NCBI GenBank assembly: GCA_904394215.1
Contig: CAJFNF010000013.1
Span: 1 to 44,731 of the forward strand
Direction of reading: 5' to 3'
Source of the DNA: an uncultured Faecalibacterium sp.
GTDB taxonomy: Bacteria; Bacillota; Clostridia; Oscillospirales; Ruminococcaceae
DNA length: 44,731 nucleotides
Shown here: positions 8,937 to 18,852 of the stretch, piece after piece
Numbering within the stretch: the stretch's first letter is position 1
How the letters are laid out: each line of letters begins with the position of its first letter
Program-made: the position numbers and the translations under genes
Notes under the pieces: model-generated
Database searches by the model: none
What the model saw: only the letters and a program-made list of their open reading frames with translations
Told to the model about the DNA's origin: nothing

Positions 8937-9671
8937 ATGCCCATCTGGAACCCCTGGCACGGCTGCCGGAAAATCAGCCCCGGCTGCCAGCACTGCTATG
9001 TCTACCGCCGGGACGCCTCAGTGGGGCGGGACGCCAGCGTGGTAGCCAAAACCGGCGACTTTGACCTGCCCCTCCGGCGGGACCGCCGCCGGGACTACAA
9101 GCTTCAGCCCGGCGCCGGCACCGTCTTTACCTGCATGACCTCCGACTTTTTCCTGGAGGAGGCAGACGGCTGGCGGCCTGCCTGCTGGGAGATGATCCGT
9201 CAGCGGCCCGACCTGGAATTTGCCATCATCACCAAGCGGATCCACCGGTTCTGGGACTGCATCCCACCCGACTGGGGGGAGGGCTATCCCAACGTGTCCC
9301 TCTACTGCACCGCCGAAAACCAGGAGATGGCCGACGCCAGGCTCCCCTTTTATCTGACCCTGCCCATCCGGCACAAGCACATCTGCCACGAGCCCATGCT
9401 GGGGCCCATCAACATCGAGCCCTACCTGGCCTCGGGCCAGATCGAGTACGTCCTGTGCGGCGGCGAGTCGGGCCCCGATGCCCGGCCCTGCCGGTATGAG
9501 TGGGTGCTGGCCACCCGGGACCAGTGCGTCCGGTACGGGGTGGCCTTCCACTTCAAGCAGACCGGGGCGGTGTTCATCAAGGACGGCCGGACCTACCACA
9601 TCCCCCGCAAGCTGCAGCACAGCCAGGCCGCCCGGGCCGGCATCGACTATCCCGGCGCCGCAGCTTTCTAA
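8937..9671 (+). CDS. DUF5131 (phage Gp37/Gp68-like) three-Cys-motif protein
   Basis: A 244-residue protein of the DUF5131 / phage Gp37-Gp68 family. The N-terminal signature is clear: MPIWNPWHGCRKISPGC with the following QHCYVYR gives a Cys-x6-Cys-x2-Cys cluster (residues 10, 17, 20) like a metal or iron-sulfur site. Further family hallmarks are FTCMTSDFFLEEAD, FAIITKRI and VLCGGESGPDARP. The enzymatic activity is not established. Relatives often sit next to a TcmP (three-Cys-motif partner) gene or in phages, but here there is no partner. AAAGGAGG precedes the ATG at 8937. It has its own terminator and lies between a MoxR operon and oleate hydratase, so it looks like a chromosomal single-gene cargo. 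Confidence 0.8.
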   Translation: MPIWNPWHGCRKISPGCQHCYVYRRDASVGRDASVVAKTGDFDLPLRRDRRRDYKLQPGAGTVFTCMTSDFFLEEADGWRPACWEMIRQRPDLEFAIITKRIHRFWDCIPPDWGEGYPNVSLYCTAENQEMADARLPFYLTLPIRHKHICHEPMLGPINIEPYLASGQIEYVLCGGESGPDARPCRYEWVLATRDQCVRYGVAFHFKQTGAVFIKDGRTYHIPRKLQHSQAARAGIDYPGAAAF

Positions 9672-9712
9672 AAGAAAGACCCCGGACGGGTTGTCCGGGG
9701 CCTTTCTTATTA
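9672..9712. terminator. Bidirectional terminator
   Basis: Inverted repeat GAAAG-CCCCGGAC / GTCCGGGG-CTTTC at 9674-9706 is followed by TTATTATAAT. It separates the plus-strand DUF5131 gene from the convergent oleate hydratase gene and could serve both. Confidence 0.75.
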
Positions 9713-9749
9713 TAATAAAGGAAAGAGGAATCCAAAACAGGTGCGGGTC

Positions 9750-11693
9750 TTATTCCTCCTGCAGGACGCCGTGGTCCCGCAGCAGCTTTTCCAGGACGGT
9801 GCCATGGATGAAATGGACCAGAGGCTTTTTGGCCGCCGAGAAGGGGGCCAGGTCCAGGGGCGAACGGCCGTCCAGCAGGCAGACCGAGCTGTCCAGCAGG
9901 TCCCGGATGTCATAGACGCTCCCCCACACTTCGGGAACACCCCGGTCCACCCCCAGCAGGCCGTACACGGCCTCCATGGCGGTGCGCACCGAATACTCGG
10001 TGGTAAAGACGGTATCCCGGGGGGTGTCGGCAAACTGGCCCAGGAAAGCAAAGTTGACGCAGCCGTCGGGGATGACGTCGGGCCGGTCCCCCTTGGTCCG
10101 GGGCATGAAGAAGGCAGTGATATAGGGCATCATGGTAGGCACGCAGACGGCGCTCTCATCGGCCAGCCGGGGAATCTCCTCCACCGGCACCCCCAGATGG
10201 TACAGCCATTCCTCGGTGATCTCCCGGCCGGTGCAGTCCTTCATGGGCTTGCGGACATAGTCCCCCGGCCGGTCGGTGAACAGGCCGTAGACCCAGATGC
10301 AAACCTTTTCGGGGTCCTGCTCCTTGAACTGGCCCTGGCGGTTGATGGTCCAGCTCAGCAGCCAGCTGGAATCCTGGCAGCTGACAATGCCGCCGGTGAC
10401 CACCTGGCCGCTGCGGGGGTCCCGCTTGCAGATGGCCGAGATATAGGGCAGGATCTTGTCGTCCAGGGTGGTGATGGTGGCCGACTCCCAGTTGGTGCGG
10501 GAGATATCCGAGCAGAACTTCTCGGGGCGGCCGAAGGCCGGGTCCTGCCGGGCGATGTTCTTCCACAGGCTCCAGCAGCCGCTGGTGCGGACCTCGGCGT
10601 CCCCGTTGGGGGCGTGGTCCTGGTCGCCGTAGATGGTGCCCTCGGTGCAGCTGCCGTTGGTCACAAACACCAGGTCCTTTTCGGTGAGGGGGATGCCCTG
10701 CTCCTTTCCGCCCACCCGGCACTCGATGGCGGTGGCAATCTTTTTGCCGCCCCGGTGCTCAAACAGCACGTTGGTGACCTCGGTGCCGAACCGGAAGTCC
10801 ACCCCCGCCTGCTCCAGGTATTTCTGCATGGGCAGGATCAGGGACTCGTACTGGTTGTAGCGGGTGAACTTGAGGGCGCTGAAATCCGGCAGGCCCGCAA
10901 TGTGATGGATGAACCGCTGGAAATACAGCTTCATCTCCAGGGCGCTGTGCCAGTTTTCAAAGGCGAACATGGTCCGCCAGTACAGCCAGAAGGTGGAGCC
11001 GAACACTTCCTCGTCGAACACATCCTCGATGGTCTTGTCGTAGAGGTCTTCATCGGGGGTCAGGAACAGCTTGACAATCTCCATCACCGCCTTCCGGCTC
11101 AGGTTGAACCGGCCGTCGGTGTGGGCATCCTGGCCCCTATTGACGGTGGCCCGGCACAGAGAATAGTTGGGGTCGTGCTTGTTGAGCCAGTAGAACTCAT
11201 CCAGCACCGAGGCCCCCGGCTTTTCCAGGGAGGGGATGGACCGGAACAGGTCCCACAGGCACTCGAAGTGGTTTTCCATCTCCCGGCCGCCCCGCATCAC
11301 ATAGCCCCGGGAGGGGTCCAGGATACCGTCGCAGGCGCCGCCGGCCACGTCCATGGCCTCCAGAATATGGATGTGGTCCCCCGGCATCTGGCCGTCCCGC
11401 ACCAGGAAACAGGCCGCCGCCAGGGAGGCCAGGCCGCTGCCTACAATCCAGGCGTTCTTCTCCTCCACCCCGGCGGGCTTTTCGGGCCGGGCAAAGGCCT
11501 CATAGTTGCCGCTGGAATAGTAAATGCCCTTGGCGTTGGGGTGCTGTTTGCCCCGCTCGGTGTTGCGGTACCCGCCGGCAGGGGCCGCCGCCGGACGGCG
11601 GCTGTGCTGGTACTGGCGGGTCAGGGCCAGGGCTGCGCCGGCGCCGGCTGCCCCCAGGGCCGCCGCGGTCAAAGCAGAAATCTTTTTGGACAT
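9750..11693 (-). CDS. ohyA: Oleate hydratase (MCRA family)
   Basis: A 647-residue FAD-dependent fatty acid hydratase (EC 4.2.1.53, once called 67-kDa myosin-cross-reactive antigen). It adds water to the cis-9 double bond of free oleate or linoleate to give 10-hydroxy acids, a detoxification reaction at the membrane. The FAD-binding motif is WIVGSGLASLAAA (about residues 82-94). The conserved RGGREMENHFECLWDLF segment follows near residue 134, and later NGSCTEGTIYGD and FVNFAFLGQF-like stretches fit the family. The first 25 residues form an extra Ala-rich hydrophobic helix, suggesting membrane attachment. GGAAG precedes the ATG at 11693. The gene lies downstream of a TetR regulator on the same strand, with its own weak promoter between. 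Confidence 0.93.
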   Translation of the reverse strand: MSKKISALTAAALGAAGAGAALALTRQYQHSRRPAAAPAGGYRNTERGKQHPNAKGIYYSSGNYEAFARPEKPAGVEEKNAWIVGSGLASLAAACFLVRDGQMPGDHIHILEAMDVAGGACDGILDPSRGYVMRGGREMENHFECLWDLFRSIPSLEKPGASVLDEFYWLNKHDPNYSLCRATVNRGQDAHTDGRFNLSRKAVMEIVKLFLTPDEDLYDKTIEDVFDEEVFGSTFWLYWRTMFAFENWHSALEMKLYFQRFIHHIAGLPDFSALKFTRYNQYESLILPMQKYLEQAGVDFRFGTEVTNVLFEHRGGKKIATAIECRVGGKEQGIPLTEKDLVFVTNGSCTEGTIYGDQDHAPNGDAEVRTSGCWSLWKNIARQDPAFGRPEKFCSDISRTNWESATITTLDDKILPYISAICKRDPRSGQVVTGGIVSCQDSSWLLSWTINRQGQFKEQDPEKVCIWVYGLFTDRPGDYVRKPMKDCTGREITEEWLYHLGVPVEEIPRLADESAVCVPTMMPYITAFFMPRTKGDRPDVIPDGCVNFAFLGQFADTPRDTVFTTEYSVRTAMEAVYGLLGVDRGVPEVWGSVYDIRDLLDSSVCLLDGRSPLDLAPFSAAKKPLVHFIHGTVLEKLLRDHGVLQEE

Positions 11694-11732
11694 GGCAGAT
11701 GCTTCCTTTCGTGATGGATTGATTGTGCCATG

Positions 11733-11741
11733 ATCTTACCA
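11733..11741 (-). promoter_or_regulatory. Possible extended -10 promoter of ohyA
   Basis: Minus strand TGGTAAGAT (TAAGAT at 11733-11738) lies 40 bases upstream of the ohyA start, with no recognisable -35. Confidence 0.4.
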
Positions 11742-11769
11742 TGCCCGCCGTCCGCCCGCCACTTGCAAA

Positions 11770-11806
11770 CCGCCCCCGGTGCCCAAATTCTGTGCATCGG
11801 GGGCGG
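11770..11806 (-). terminator. Terminator-like hairpin after the TetR gene
   Basis: A GC stem (CCGCCCCCGGTGC at 11770-11782 with GTGCATCGGGGGCGG, ending 11806) follows the TetR stop on the minus strand. The tail (TTTGCAAG) is only weakly T-rich, so termination may be partial. Confidence 0.55.
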
Positions 11807-11815
11807 ATTGTAAGG

Positions 11816-12373
11816 TTAAGCCCCGGAAAAATTCCGGATGGCGTTGTCCACGCTGCCCTGGACCGTCAGGGAGATATTGCGCACCAGGCCGTGGTAGTCG
11901 GCCTGCATCCCCCGCTTGATCCAGTCCAGCATCAGGCCCACAAAGCTGTACTTGTAAAAGTCTGCAATGAAGGCCTTCTGTTCTTCGGTGACGGGGGTGC
12001 CGGCGCTTTTTTCGTCCACCACCCCCCGGATCAGCCCGTAGGTCATCCGGAACAGAAAATTCTCCATCTGTTCCCGGCTGATGCACCGGTAGGCGTTGAG
12101 GACAAAGGGCTTGTTTTCCAGCACTGCCTCGAAAATCTGGCTCAGCCCTTCCTGCCAGGTGGCGCAGGTCTTTTTGCCCTGCAGGGCTGCGGTGGCGTCC
12201 TCGATGCAGGCCCATTCCACCAGGTCATAGATATCCTGGAAATGATAGTAAAAGGTCATCCGGCTGATGCCGCAGTCGTCGGTGATGTCCCGGATGGTGA
12301 TCTTGTCCAGAGGCTTATGGAGCATCTGGTGTTTCAAAGACGCTTCCAGCGCCTTTTTGGTGATGTTGGACAT
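11816..12373 (-). CDS. TetR family regulator (DhaS-like)
   Basis: A 185-residue TetR-type DNA-binding protein. The helix-turn-helix is near residues 23-45 (KITIRDITDDCGISRMTFYYHF). The C-terminal domain, with WACIEDATAAL and FYKYSFVGLMLDWIKRGM, resembles the TetR_C_8 group that includes the dihydroxyacetone-kinase activator DhaS. AAAGGAGG precedes the ATG at 12373. It is divergent from glpK and upstream of oleate hydratase, so either may be its target. A role in sensing glycerol-derived or fatty-acid ligands is inference from position. An extended -10 promoter lies at 12412-12420. Confidence 0.85.
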   Translation of the reverse strand: MSNITKKALEASLKHQMLHKPLDKITIRDITDDCGISRMTFYYHFQDIYDLVEWACIEDATAALQGKKTCATWQEGLSQIFEAVLENKPFVLNAYRCISREQMENFLFRMTYGLIRGVVDEKSAGTPVTEEQKAFIADFYKYSFVGLMLDWIKRGMQADYHGLVRNISLTVQGSVDNAIRNFSGA

Positions 12374-12411
12374 GGGGAAACCCTCCTTTGCTGCCCGGCT
12401 GGGTTTTGCCC

Positions 12412-12420
12412 ATTATATCA
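12412..12420 (-). promoter_or_regulatory. Extended -10 promoter of the TetR gene
   Basis: Minus strand TGATATAAT with consensus -10 TATAAT at 12412-12417 and an upstream TG; no good -35. It lies 39 bases upstream of the start codon. Confidence 0.6.
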
Positions 12421-12474
12421 CAGTTTCCCGCCCAAAGGAACCCCGGCCCCGGTCCCCCGCCCAAAAATGGAGGG

Positions 12475-12503
12475 TTGTCAAGGGCCGCCGTATTTAGTAT
12501 ACT
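12475..12503 (+). promoter_or_regulatory. Sigma-A promoter of glpK
   Basis: TTGTCA (12475-12480) and TATACT (12498-12503) are separated by exactly 17 bases, about 75 bases upstream of the glpK start. Two short dyads follow in the leader: ACAATAGTTGT (12508-12518) and ACAGGCCCCTGT (12523-12534). They could bind a regulator such as the divergent TetR protein. Confidence 0.65.
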
Positions 12504-12556
12504 TTCTACAATAGTTGTTTTGACAGGCCCCTGTTTTGTGCCAAAACGGCAATTGA

Positions 12557-14074
<1,518 letters not shown>

Positions 14075-14092
14075 CCCCCCATTCACAGATGC

Positions 14093-14128
14093 AAAAATGC
14101 TCCTTCTGACTGGAAGGAGCATTTTTCT
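14093..14128. terminator. Bidirectional terminator, glpK / EPS1
   Basis: A perfect 14-bp repeat (AAAAATGCTCCTTC at 14093-14106 with its complement at 14113-14126) has an A-run on one side and a T-run on the other. It terminates glpK on the plus strand and the EPS1 operon on the minus strand. Confidence 0.9.
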
Positions 14129-14132
14129 TTGC

Positions 14133-15512
14133 TTACCGTTTCATCTTCACCCAAAAGGCCAGGGCCCGGCCGGCGGCCATCAGGGCCATCAGGGCCGTCA
14201 CCCAGCCCCAGGGCAGGGCCAGGCTGGCGGCCAGGAACACCGCCGCCAGGGCCAGGTCCCGGCCATCGTATCCCCGGCCCGGCAGGTGCAGAGCCCGGCG
14301 GAGCACCCGGCCGGCCCAGACGCTGCGGAGGGCGATGGACGCCGCCATCCCCAGCACCACCCACACCATGCTGTCCAGCACCCAGGCCCCCGCCGCCGAC
14401 AGGGCCAGGCTGGCCAGGATGGTGGCCAGGTTGATTTTCAGCAGTTGGGTCTGGCGGTTCAGCACCTTCAAAAAAGTGTTGCCCAGCAGGTTCATCTTGC
14501 AGTCAAAGTAGCAGATGGGCAGCACCAGGGGCAGCCAGGCCAGGCTCTGACGGTATTCCGGCAGCCACCACTCCAGCAGGGCCCGGCCGGGCAGGGCCAG
14601 CACATAGATCCAGGGCAGCAGCAGGTACAGGCCCTCTTCCAGGCGGCGGCAGTATACAGCCTGCTGATCCCCAGACACCCGGCGCAGGGCCGGGAACAGC
14701 ACCATGCTGACCTGGGACAGGAAGGTCAGGCCGAAGTTGATGAGGGTCAAAGAAAAGGAGATCTGCCCGAAGGCCAGCACCCCCCACCGCAGGTCCACCA
14801 CCTGGCGCCCCACCCCCAGCACCAGCATGGCGCAGAGGTTGGAGACCATCAGGCTGATCCCCGCCCCGGCGCTGCGGCGGCACTCGGCGGCCCCCAGGGC
14901 AAACCGCAGCCCTGCTCCCCGGAACTCCCCCCGGATCCTGGCCCACAGGTACAAAAAACCCAGGCCGGCAGACCCGATGTAAAGGGCCATCAGGTCCGCC
15001 ACCCCGGCGGTGCCTGCTGCCAGCAGCAGGCACTGGCCCGCCAGATAGGCCCCTTTGCTCCAGATCACCGACCGGGAATAGACGTCGGTCTCCCCCCGGG
15101 CCTGGAACAGGTACCCCAGGTGGTTGTGGCAGGAGTAGAGCCAGAAGTAGGCCAGCGCCCCCAGCAGGACCGCCCGGCGCTGGAGGTCGGTGACTGCCAG
15201 GCCCATGAGGGCCCCCAGGGCCGCCGCCAGCACCAGCTGGAAGGCCGCCCCCACCCAGAACTGGCTGCGGAGGGCGGCGGGATCCAGCTGGGATTTGTCC
15301 TTGCCGCCGTACCGCAGGTACACACCGTCGTTGATCCCCAGGGCCAGGCAGGGGATGTAGGTGGCGTAGAAGATAAAAAGCTGCCACCAGCTGAAATCCT
15401 CTGCACCCAGCACCCGGGGCAGGATCAGGTTGGTGATGCAGCCCACCGCCAGCGCCACCCCCTGGGCGGCAAAGGCGTAGGAAAAATTTCGTTTCAGAGA
15501 GATGTCATCCAT
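14133..15512 (-). CDS. Polysaccharide flippase (Wzx/MATE-like)
   Basis: A 459-residue polytopic membrane protein of the polysaccharide-transport (Wzx, MOP superfamily) group, expected to flip undecaprenyl-linked repeat units to the outer face. Many hydrophobic helices run along the whole length. The N-terminus (NFSYAFAAQGVALAVGCITNLILPRVLG) is the usual family opening. The start at 15512 overlaps the end of the Wzy gene by 8 bases, so the two are coupled. It is the last gene of EPS1, followed immediately by a terminator. Confidence 0.88.
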   Translation of the reverse strand: MDDISLKRNFSYAFAAQGVALAVGCITNLILPRVLGAEDFSWWQLFIFYATYIPCLALGINDGVYLRYGGKDKSQLDPAALRSQFWVGAAFQLVLAAALGALMGLAVTDLQRRAVLLGALAYFWLYSCHNHLGYLFQARGETDVYSRSVIWSKGAYLAGQCLLLAAGTAGVADLMALYIGSAGLGFLYLWARIRGEFRGAGLRFALGAAECRRSAGAGISLMVSNLCAMLVLGVGRQVVDLRWGVLAFGQISFSLTLINFGLTFLSQVSMVLFPALRRVSGDQQAVYCRRLEEGLYLLLPWIYVLALPGRALLEWWLPEYRQSLAWLPLVLPICYFDCKMNLLGNTFLKVLNRQTQLLKINLATILASLALSAAGAWVLDSMVWVVLGMAASIALRSVWAGRVLRRALHLPGRGYDGRDLALAAVFLAASLALPWGWVTALMALMAAGRALAFWVKMKR

Positions 15513-16770
15513 GGGCGTTTTTCTGAATCAGCAGCCGGTACAGCCCCGCCAGCAAAGCCGCCCGGATCACAAAGCCAAAGGAAACCACGCTGGCGAAAAA
15601 GGAATTGGAAATGGGGTAAAACAGCACGCAGTAGTAGACCATGGCCCACAGCAGGATCCCCAGATGGGACCGCCGCTTTTTCAGGTACTCATACCAGAAG
15701 GAAAAGATCACCGAAAAGGCGGCGTGGAGCACCAGCATCCCCCCCAGGCCGAAGTCGTAGTGGTAGTCCCGGAGGGCGGTGTAGATGTTGCCGATGGACG
15801 CCCCGCCGCTCTTGCGGAATTCGTGGTGGATGTAGTAGTAGGGAATGTCCAGCACCCCCAGCTTCCGCAGGCCGTTGTTAAGGGAATAGAAGGTCTCCTT
15901 GCCCCAGATGCCGGAGGGGGCGGGCGGGTCCTGGAGATAGAGGTCCAGCCCCGGGATGCTGCCCCCGGCGTAGTGGGTGATGTACTCCACCAGGGTGTCC
16001 TCCGACTGGCGGCCCACCAGGGTTTTGACGGCGTAAAAGCCGTAGAGCACCGCCAGAACCGCCAGCATCACCCGCAGCAGGGTTCCCAGCTTCCAGGCCC
16101 GGGGGCCGCCCGAGCGGAGCATATACCACAGCACCGCCCCGGCCACCACCATGGTCATGGCCGAAAACCGCCCGCCGGTCAGCAGGCTCACCCCCACGCA
16201 CACCGCCAGGATGGCGGCGTTGAGGGCCAGCCCCAGCCGGCCCAGCCGCCGGCCGAACCAGATCAGGTGGAACAGGTAGAGAAAGGCCACCACCGCCGAC
16301 AGGTTCAGCAGCTGCCGGACCCAGCCGGGCAGCTGGTCGGACAGGCTGAGGCCGTAGGCGTTTTTGGCCCGGAACACCGCCATGGCGGCGGCCAGGGACC
16401 CGCTGCCGCCGATCCGCCGGACCTGGGCCAGCATCACCAGCAGCACCGCCCCCAGCACCAGCAGGACCCCTGCCGAAACCCACAGAGGGATGGGGGACGC
16501 CTGGCCCTGCCAGGGTTTCACCCGCACCCGCTGGAAGCATCCCCGGGCCCAGGCGTTGATTCCCACCGACAGGGTCAGCGCCCCCACAATCAGGGTCACC
16601 GTCCGGGGGGCCAGGTCAAACTGCCACCGGGGCAGGTTGTAGAGGGCACAGGCACAGCTGAAGGCAAAGGCCAGGCAGAGCATGGTGGCGGGGGCGAAAA
16701 AGTCCCGGCCGCACAGGCCATAGCTGGCCAGGCTCAGCCCCACCAGGGCCGCAAGCAGACAATAGATCAT
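15505..16770 (-). CDS. Oligosaccharide repeat-unit polymerase (Wzy-like)
   Basis: A 421-residue membrane protein with about ten to twelve predicted TM helices and a large extracellular loop (about residues 250-320), the layout of Wzy/EpsG-type polymerases. These join repeat units on undecaprenyl diphosphate outside the membrane. Recognisable elements are LLTGGRFSAMTMVV, an Arg-containing loop with ITHYAGGSIPGLD, and a later FGLGGMLVLHAAF. Sequence conservation in this family is low, so the call leans on topology and on position next to the flippase. It overlaps the upstream gene by 4 bases (ATGA). Confidence 0.82.
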   Translation of the reverse strand: MIYCLLAALVGLSLASYGLCGRDFFAPATMLCLAFAFSCACALYNLPRWQFDLAPRTVTLIVGALTLSVGINAWARGCFQRVRVKPWQGQASPIPLWVSAGVLLVLGAVLLVMLAQVRRIGGSGSLAAAMAVFRAKNAYGLSLSDQLPGWVRQLLNLSAVVAFLYLFHLIWFGRRLGRLGLALNAAILAVCVGVSLLTGGRFSAMTMVVAGAVLWYMLRSGGPRAWKLGTLLRVMLAVLAVLYGFYAVKTLVGRQSEDTLVEYITHYAGGSIPGLDLYLQDPPAPSGIWGKETFYSLNNGLRKLGVLDIPYYYIHHEFRKSGGASIGNIYTALRDYHYDFGLGGMLVLHAAFSVIFSFWYEYLKKRRSHLGILLWAMVYYCVLFYPISNSFFASVVSFGFVIRAALLAGLYRLLIQKNAHG

Positions 16771-17678
16771 GGGTTGGTTTCCTCCGGTTGGGTCGGGTCA
16801 AAGCGGGCCGCCCAGGCTTCCAGGCTGTACCCGGCCCGGAATCGGTCCACCCTGATATCATAGGGCCGGGCCAGAAAATCTTTCAGCCCCGCCGGGTCAT
16901 CCTGGCCCCAGACAAAGACATTGTGGGGATGGTAGAAATCCTGCTGCCGGATGCCGGGGCTGGTGGTGATCAGCTTTTTCTGGTAGAACAGGGCCTCCAG
17001 GGGCCGCAGGGTCAGCCCCGACTGGCCCTCGCAGGGGCAGTCCACAATCACCCGGGCCGATGCCCCCCGCCGGACAATTTCCCAATAGGGCAGCCGGGGG
17101 CTGTTGACCCCCACAATGCAGAACCGGGTTTTGCAGCCCGCTGCCTGGAGGGCCTGTTCCAGCCGTGCCAGGGTCTGGCCCCGGCCTTTGTCCTGCCCCA
17201 CAAAAAAGGCCTCCTGTTCCCCGTCACCGGCGGGGCCGGGATCCTGTGGGATATAGAACTGGGGATTGTACCCCAGCCTGTGGGCGGCGCAGTCCGCCGG
17301 GTCAAAAGACCACACCTCACAGTCCAGCCGGCCAAAAGCCTCCGGGGGCAGGCTGGCCGCCGCCGGGTTGCGGTACCAGACGATCACCCGTTTGCCGGGC
17401 CAGCGGCGGTTCAGGTACCGCACCACATTGGGAGTGTTGCCGGCGTCGGCCAGCACCACCGTGTCATAGTCCTCCGCCGCCCGGGGCCACCGGCCCAGCC
17501 AGAGGTTTTTCCCCGGCAGGGGCAGGGACAGGTGGAGCTTGCGCAGGGCCCGGAGGGCCCGGTTTTCCACCCGGCCCCGGAGCATGGGCAGGAACAGGAT
17601 GCCATTGCGTTCGGCGCCGTCCAGGCCGTACTGTTCATAGAGGCTGTCAATCAGCACAAGGGTTTTGGTCTTCTTCAT
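16767..17678 (-). CDS. Probable glycosyltransferase-like EPS protein
   Basis: A 303-residue cytoplasmic protein in the middle of EPS1. It is not a clear member of a named family for me. The N-terminal half has Rossmann-like strands (KTLVLIDSLYEQYGLDGAERNG is cut here to KTLVLIDSLYEQYG; also YDTVVLADAGNTPNVVRYL). The C-terminal half has a GT-B-like acceptor region (CPCEGQSGLTLRPLEALF, then KLITTSPGIRQQDFY and NVFVWGQDD), which resembles putative polysaccharide biosynthesis proteins from capsule clusters. The best start is the ATG at 17678, which overlaps the upstream GT4 gene by 32 bases and has only a weak ribosome binding site, so it probably relies on coupling. Donor and acceptor unknown. 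Confidence 0.65.
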   Translation of the reverse strand: MKKTKTLVLIDSLYEQYGLDGAERNGILFLPMLRGRVENRALRALRKLHLSLPLPGKNLWLGRWPRAAEDYDTVVLADAGNTPNVVRYLNRRWPGKRVIVWYRNPAAASLPPEAFGRLDCEVWSFDPADCAAHRLGYNPQFYIPQDPGPAGDGEQEAFFVGQDKGRGQTLARLEQALQAAGCKTRFCIVGVNSPRLPYWEIVRRGASARVIVDCPCEGQSGLTLRPLEALFYQKKLITTSPGIRQQDFYHPHNVFVWGQDDPAGLKDFLARPYDIRVDRFRAGYSLEAWAARFDPTQPEETNP

Positions 17679-18852
17679 GGACAAATGCCTGGTAAAAATC
17701 CTTTCTGGCCCGGTCCAGGGCCTGGCTGTCAAAAGCCCGGGCGGCTTCAAAGCTGCGGCGCACCTCTGCGGCCCGGGCCTCCGGCTCGGCCAGCCGCTCC
17801 AGGGCGGCGGCGATGCCGGCGGCATCCCGCCGGCCAAAGAGAAAGGCGGGGTTTGCCAGCTCGGGGTTGCCCCCTGCCCGGGTGCAGGCCACCGGCACCC
17901 CCCGGCTCATGGCCTCCACGATGGACCGGCACAGCCCTTCGCTGGCGCTGGGGTGGAGGTAGATGTCCAGCCCGTCGTACCAGGCATCCATCCGGTGCCG
18001 GGGCAGGCTGCCCATCAGCCGGACCTGGTCCGCCACCCCCAGGCGGCGGGCACGGTCCAGCAGGGCCCGGCCGGTGCCTGCCCCCGCCAGCTGATACCGG
18101 AACCGGGTGTCCCCTTTCCGGCGCAGCAGGGCCAGTGCTTCGATCACCCACCGCTGGCCCTTGCAGGCCACGTCCAGAAAGCCCGCCGTCCCGATGACGA
18201 GGGTCTTCTGCCCTGCCCCGATCCGGGCCAGCCGGGCCGCCAGCACCGCCGGGTCCAGGGGGGCCAGCTCCACGTCCGAACAGCCCAGGGTTTCCCCCTG
18301 GCAGGGGTAGCGGTGCTGCAGGGCCTTTTGGGTCACATACACCGCCCAGGGGGCCCGGGCCACCAGGCTCCGGCACCGCAGCTCCCGCCAGGGGGCCAGC
18401 AGCTTCCCCGCCGGGCTGTGGTACCAGCTGCCCTCCCAGGCAAAGCCGGTGACCTCCACCAGGCAGGGCCGCCGGTACCGGCGGCAGCATGCCAGGGCGG
18501 TATTGGTGTAGAAGTTGCCGGGAGACCGGACGATCACCCGGTCGGCCGCTTGCACCTCCCGGGCAATGGCCCGCCGGACCTGGCGCCGCAGGGCCGGGTT
18601 CAGCAGCCGCCGGGCGGGGCGGTAGAGGTCGGGCAGGGCCGCACAGGCCATCTGCCCCGGGCTGCACCGGTTGAACCGGGCGGCAGCCTCCCGGGGGTCA
18701 TAGACCTTGTCCTCCCGCCGCAGCAGGACGGTCAGGTCTCCCAGGGCCCGGTACCGCTCCCACACAGCCTCGCTGAAATTGGAGTCGGTATAGAGGGCCC
18801 CGGCGGTGTCGAATTTCCAGCGGGACCCGCCCTGGACGAACAGAACCTTCAC
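17647..18852 (-). CDS. Glycosyltransferase family 4
   Basis: A 401-residue GT-B glycosyltransferase that should add one sugar from a nucleotide-sugar donor to the lipid-linked repeat unit at the inner membrane face. The C-terminal donor domain is typical: LVIGTAGFLDVACKGQRWVI, YQLAGAGTGRALL, VRLMGSLPR, then the ExxxxxxxE-type motif in SASEGLCRSIVEAMSRGVP and ACTRAGGNPEL. The start is a GTG at 18852, overlapping the aldolase stop as GTGA. Donor sugar cannot be read from sequence. Confidence 0.88.
   Translation of the reverse strand: MKVLFVQGGSRWKFDTAGALYTDSNFSEAVWERYRALGDLTVLLRREDKVYDPREAAARFNRCSPGQMACAALPDLYRPARRLLNPALRRQVRRAIAREVQAADRVIVRSPGNFYTNTALACCRRYRRPCLVEVTGFAWEGSWYHSPAGKLLAPWRELRCRSLVARAPWAVYVTQKALQHRYPCQGETLGCSDVELAPLDPAVLAARLARIGAGQKTLVIGTAGFLDVACKGQRWVIEALALLRRKGDTRFRYQLAGAGTGRALLDRARRLGVADQVRLMGSLPRHRMDAWYDGLDIYLHPSASEGLCRSIVEAMSRGVPVACTRAGGNPELANPAFLFGRRDAAGIAAALERLAEPEARAAEVRRSFEAARAFDSQALDRARKDFYQAFVHEEDQNPCAD

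Noticed and set aside
9741..11714. 657-codon plus-strand open frame opposite oleate hydratase
   Set aside because: It mirrors a full-length conserved gene on the other strand, has Gly/Val/Pro-rich low-information protein and no ribosome binding site. Long antisense frames are common in GC-rich DNA.
16767..17837. Longer N-terminus for the EPS1 protein from 17837
   Set aside because: The extra 53 residues are Pro/Gly/Arg-rich, overlap the GT4 coding region by 190 bases and look like shadow translation; MKKTKTLVLID is a normal start.
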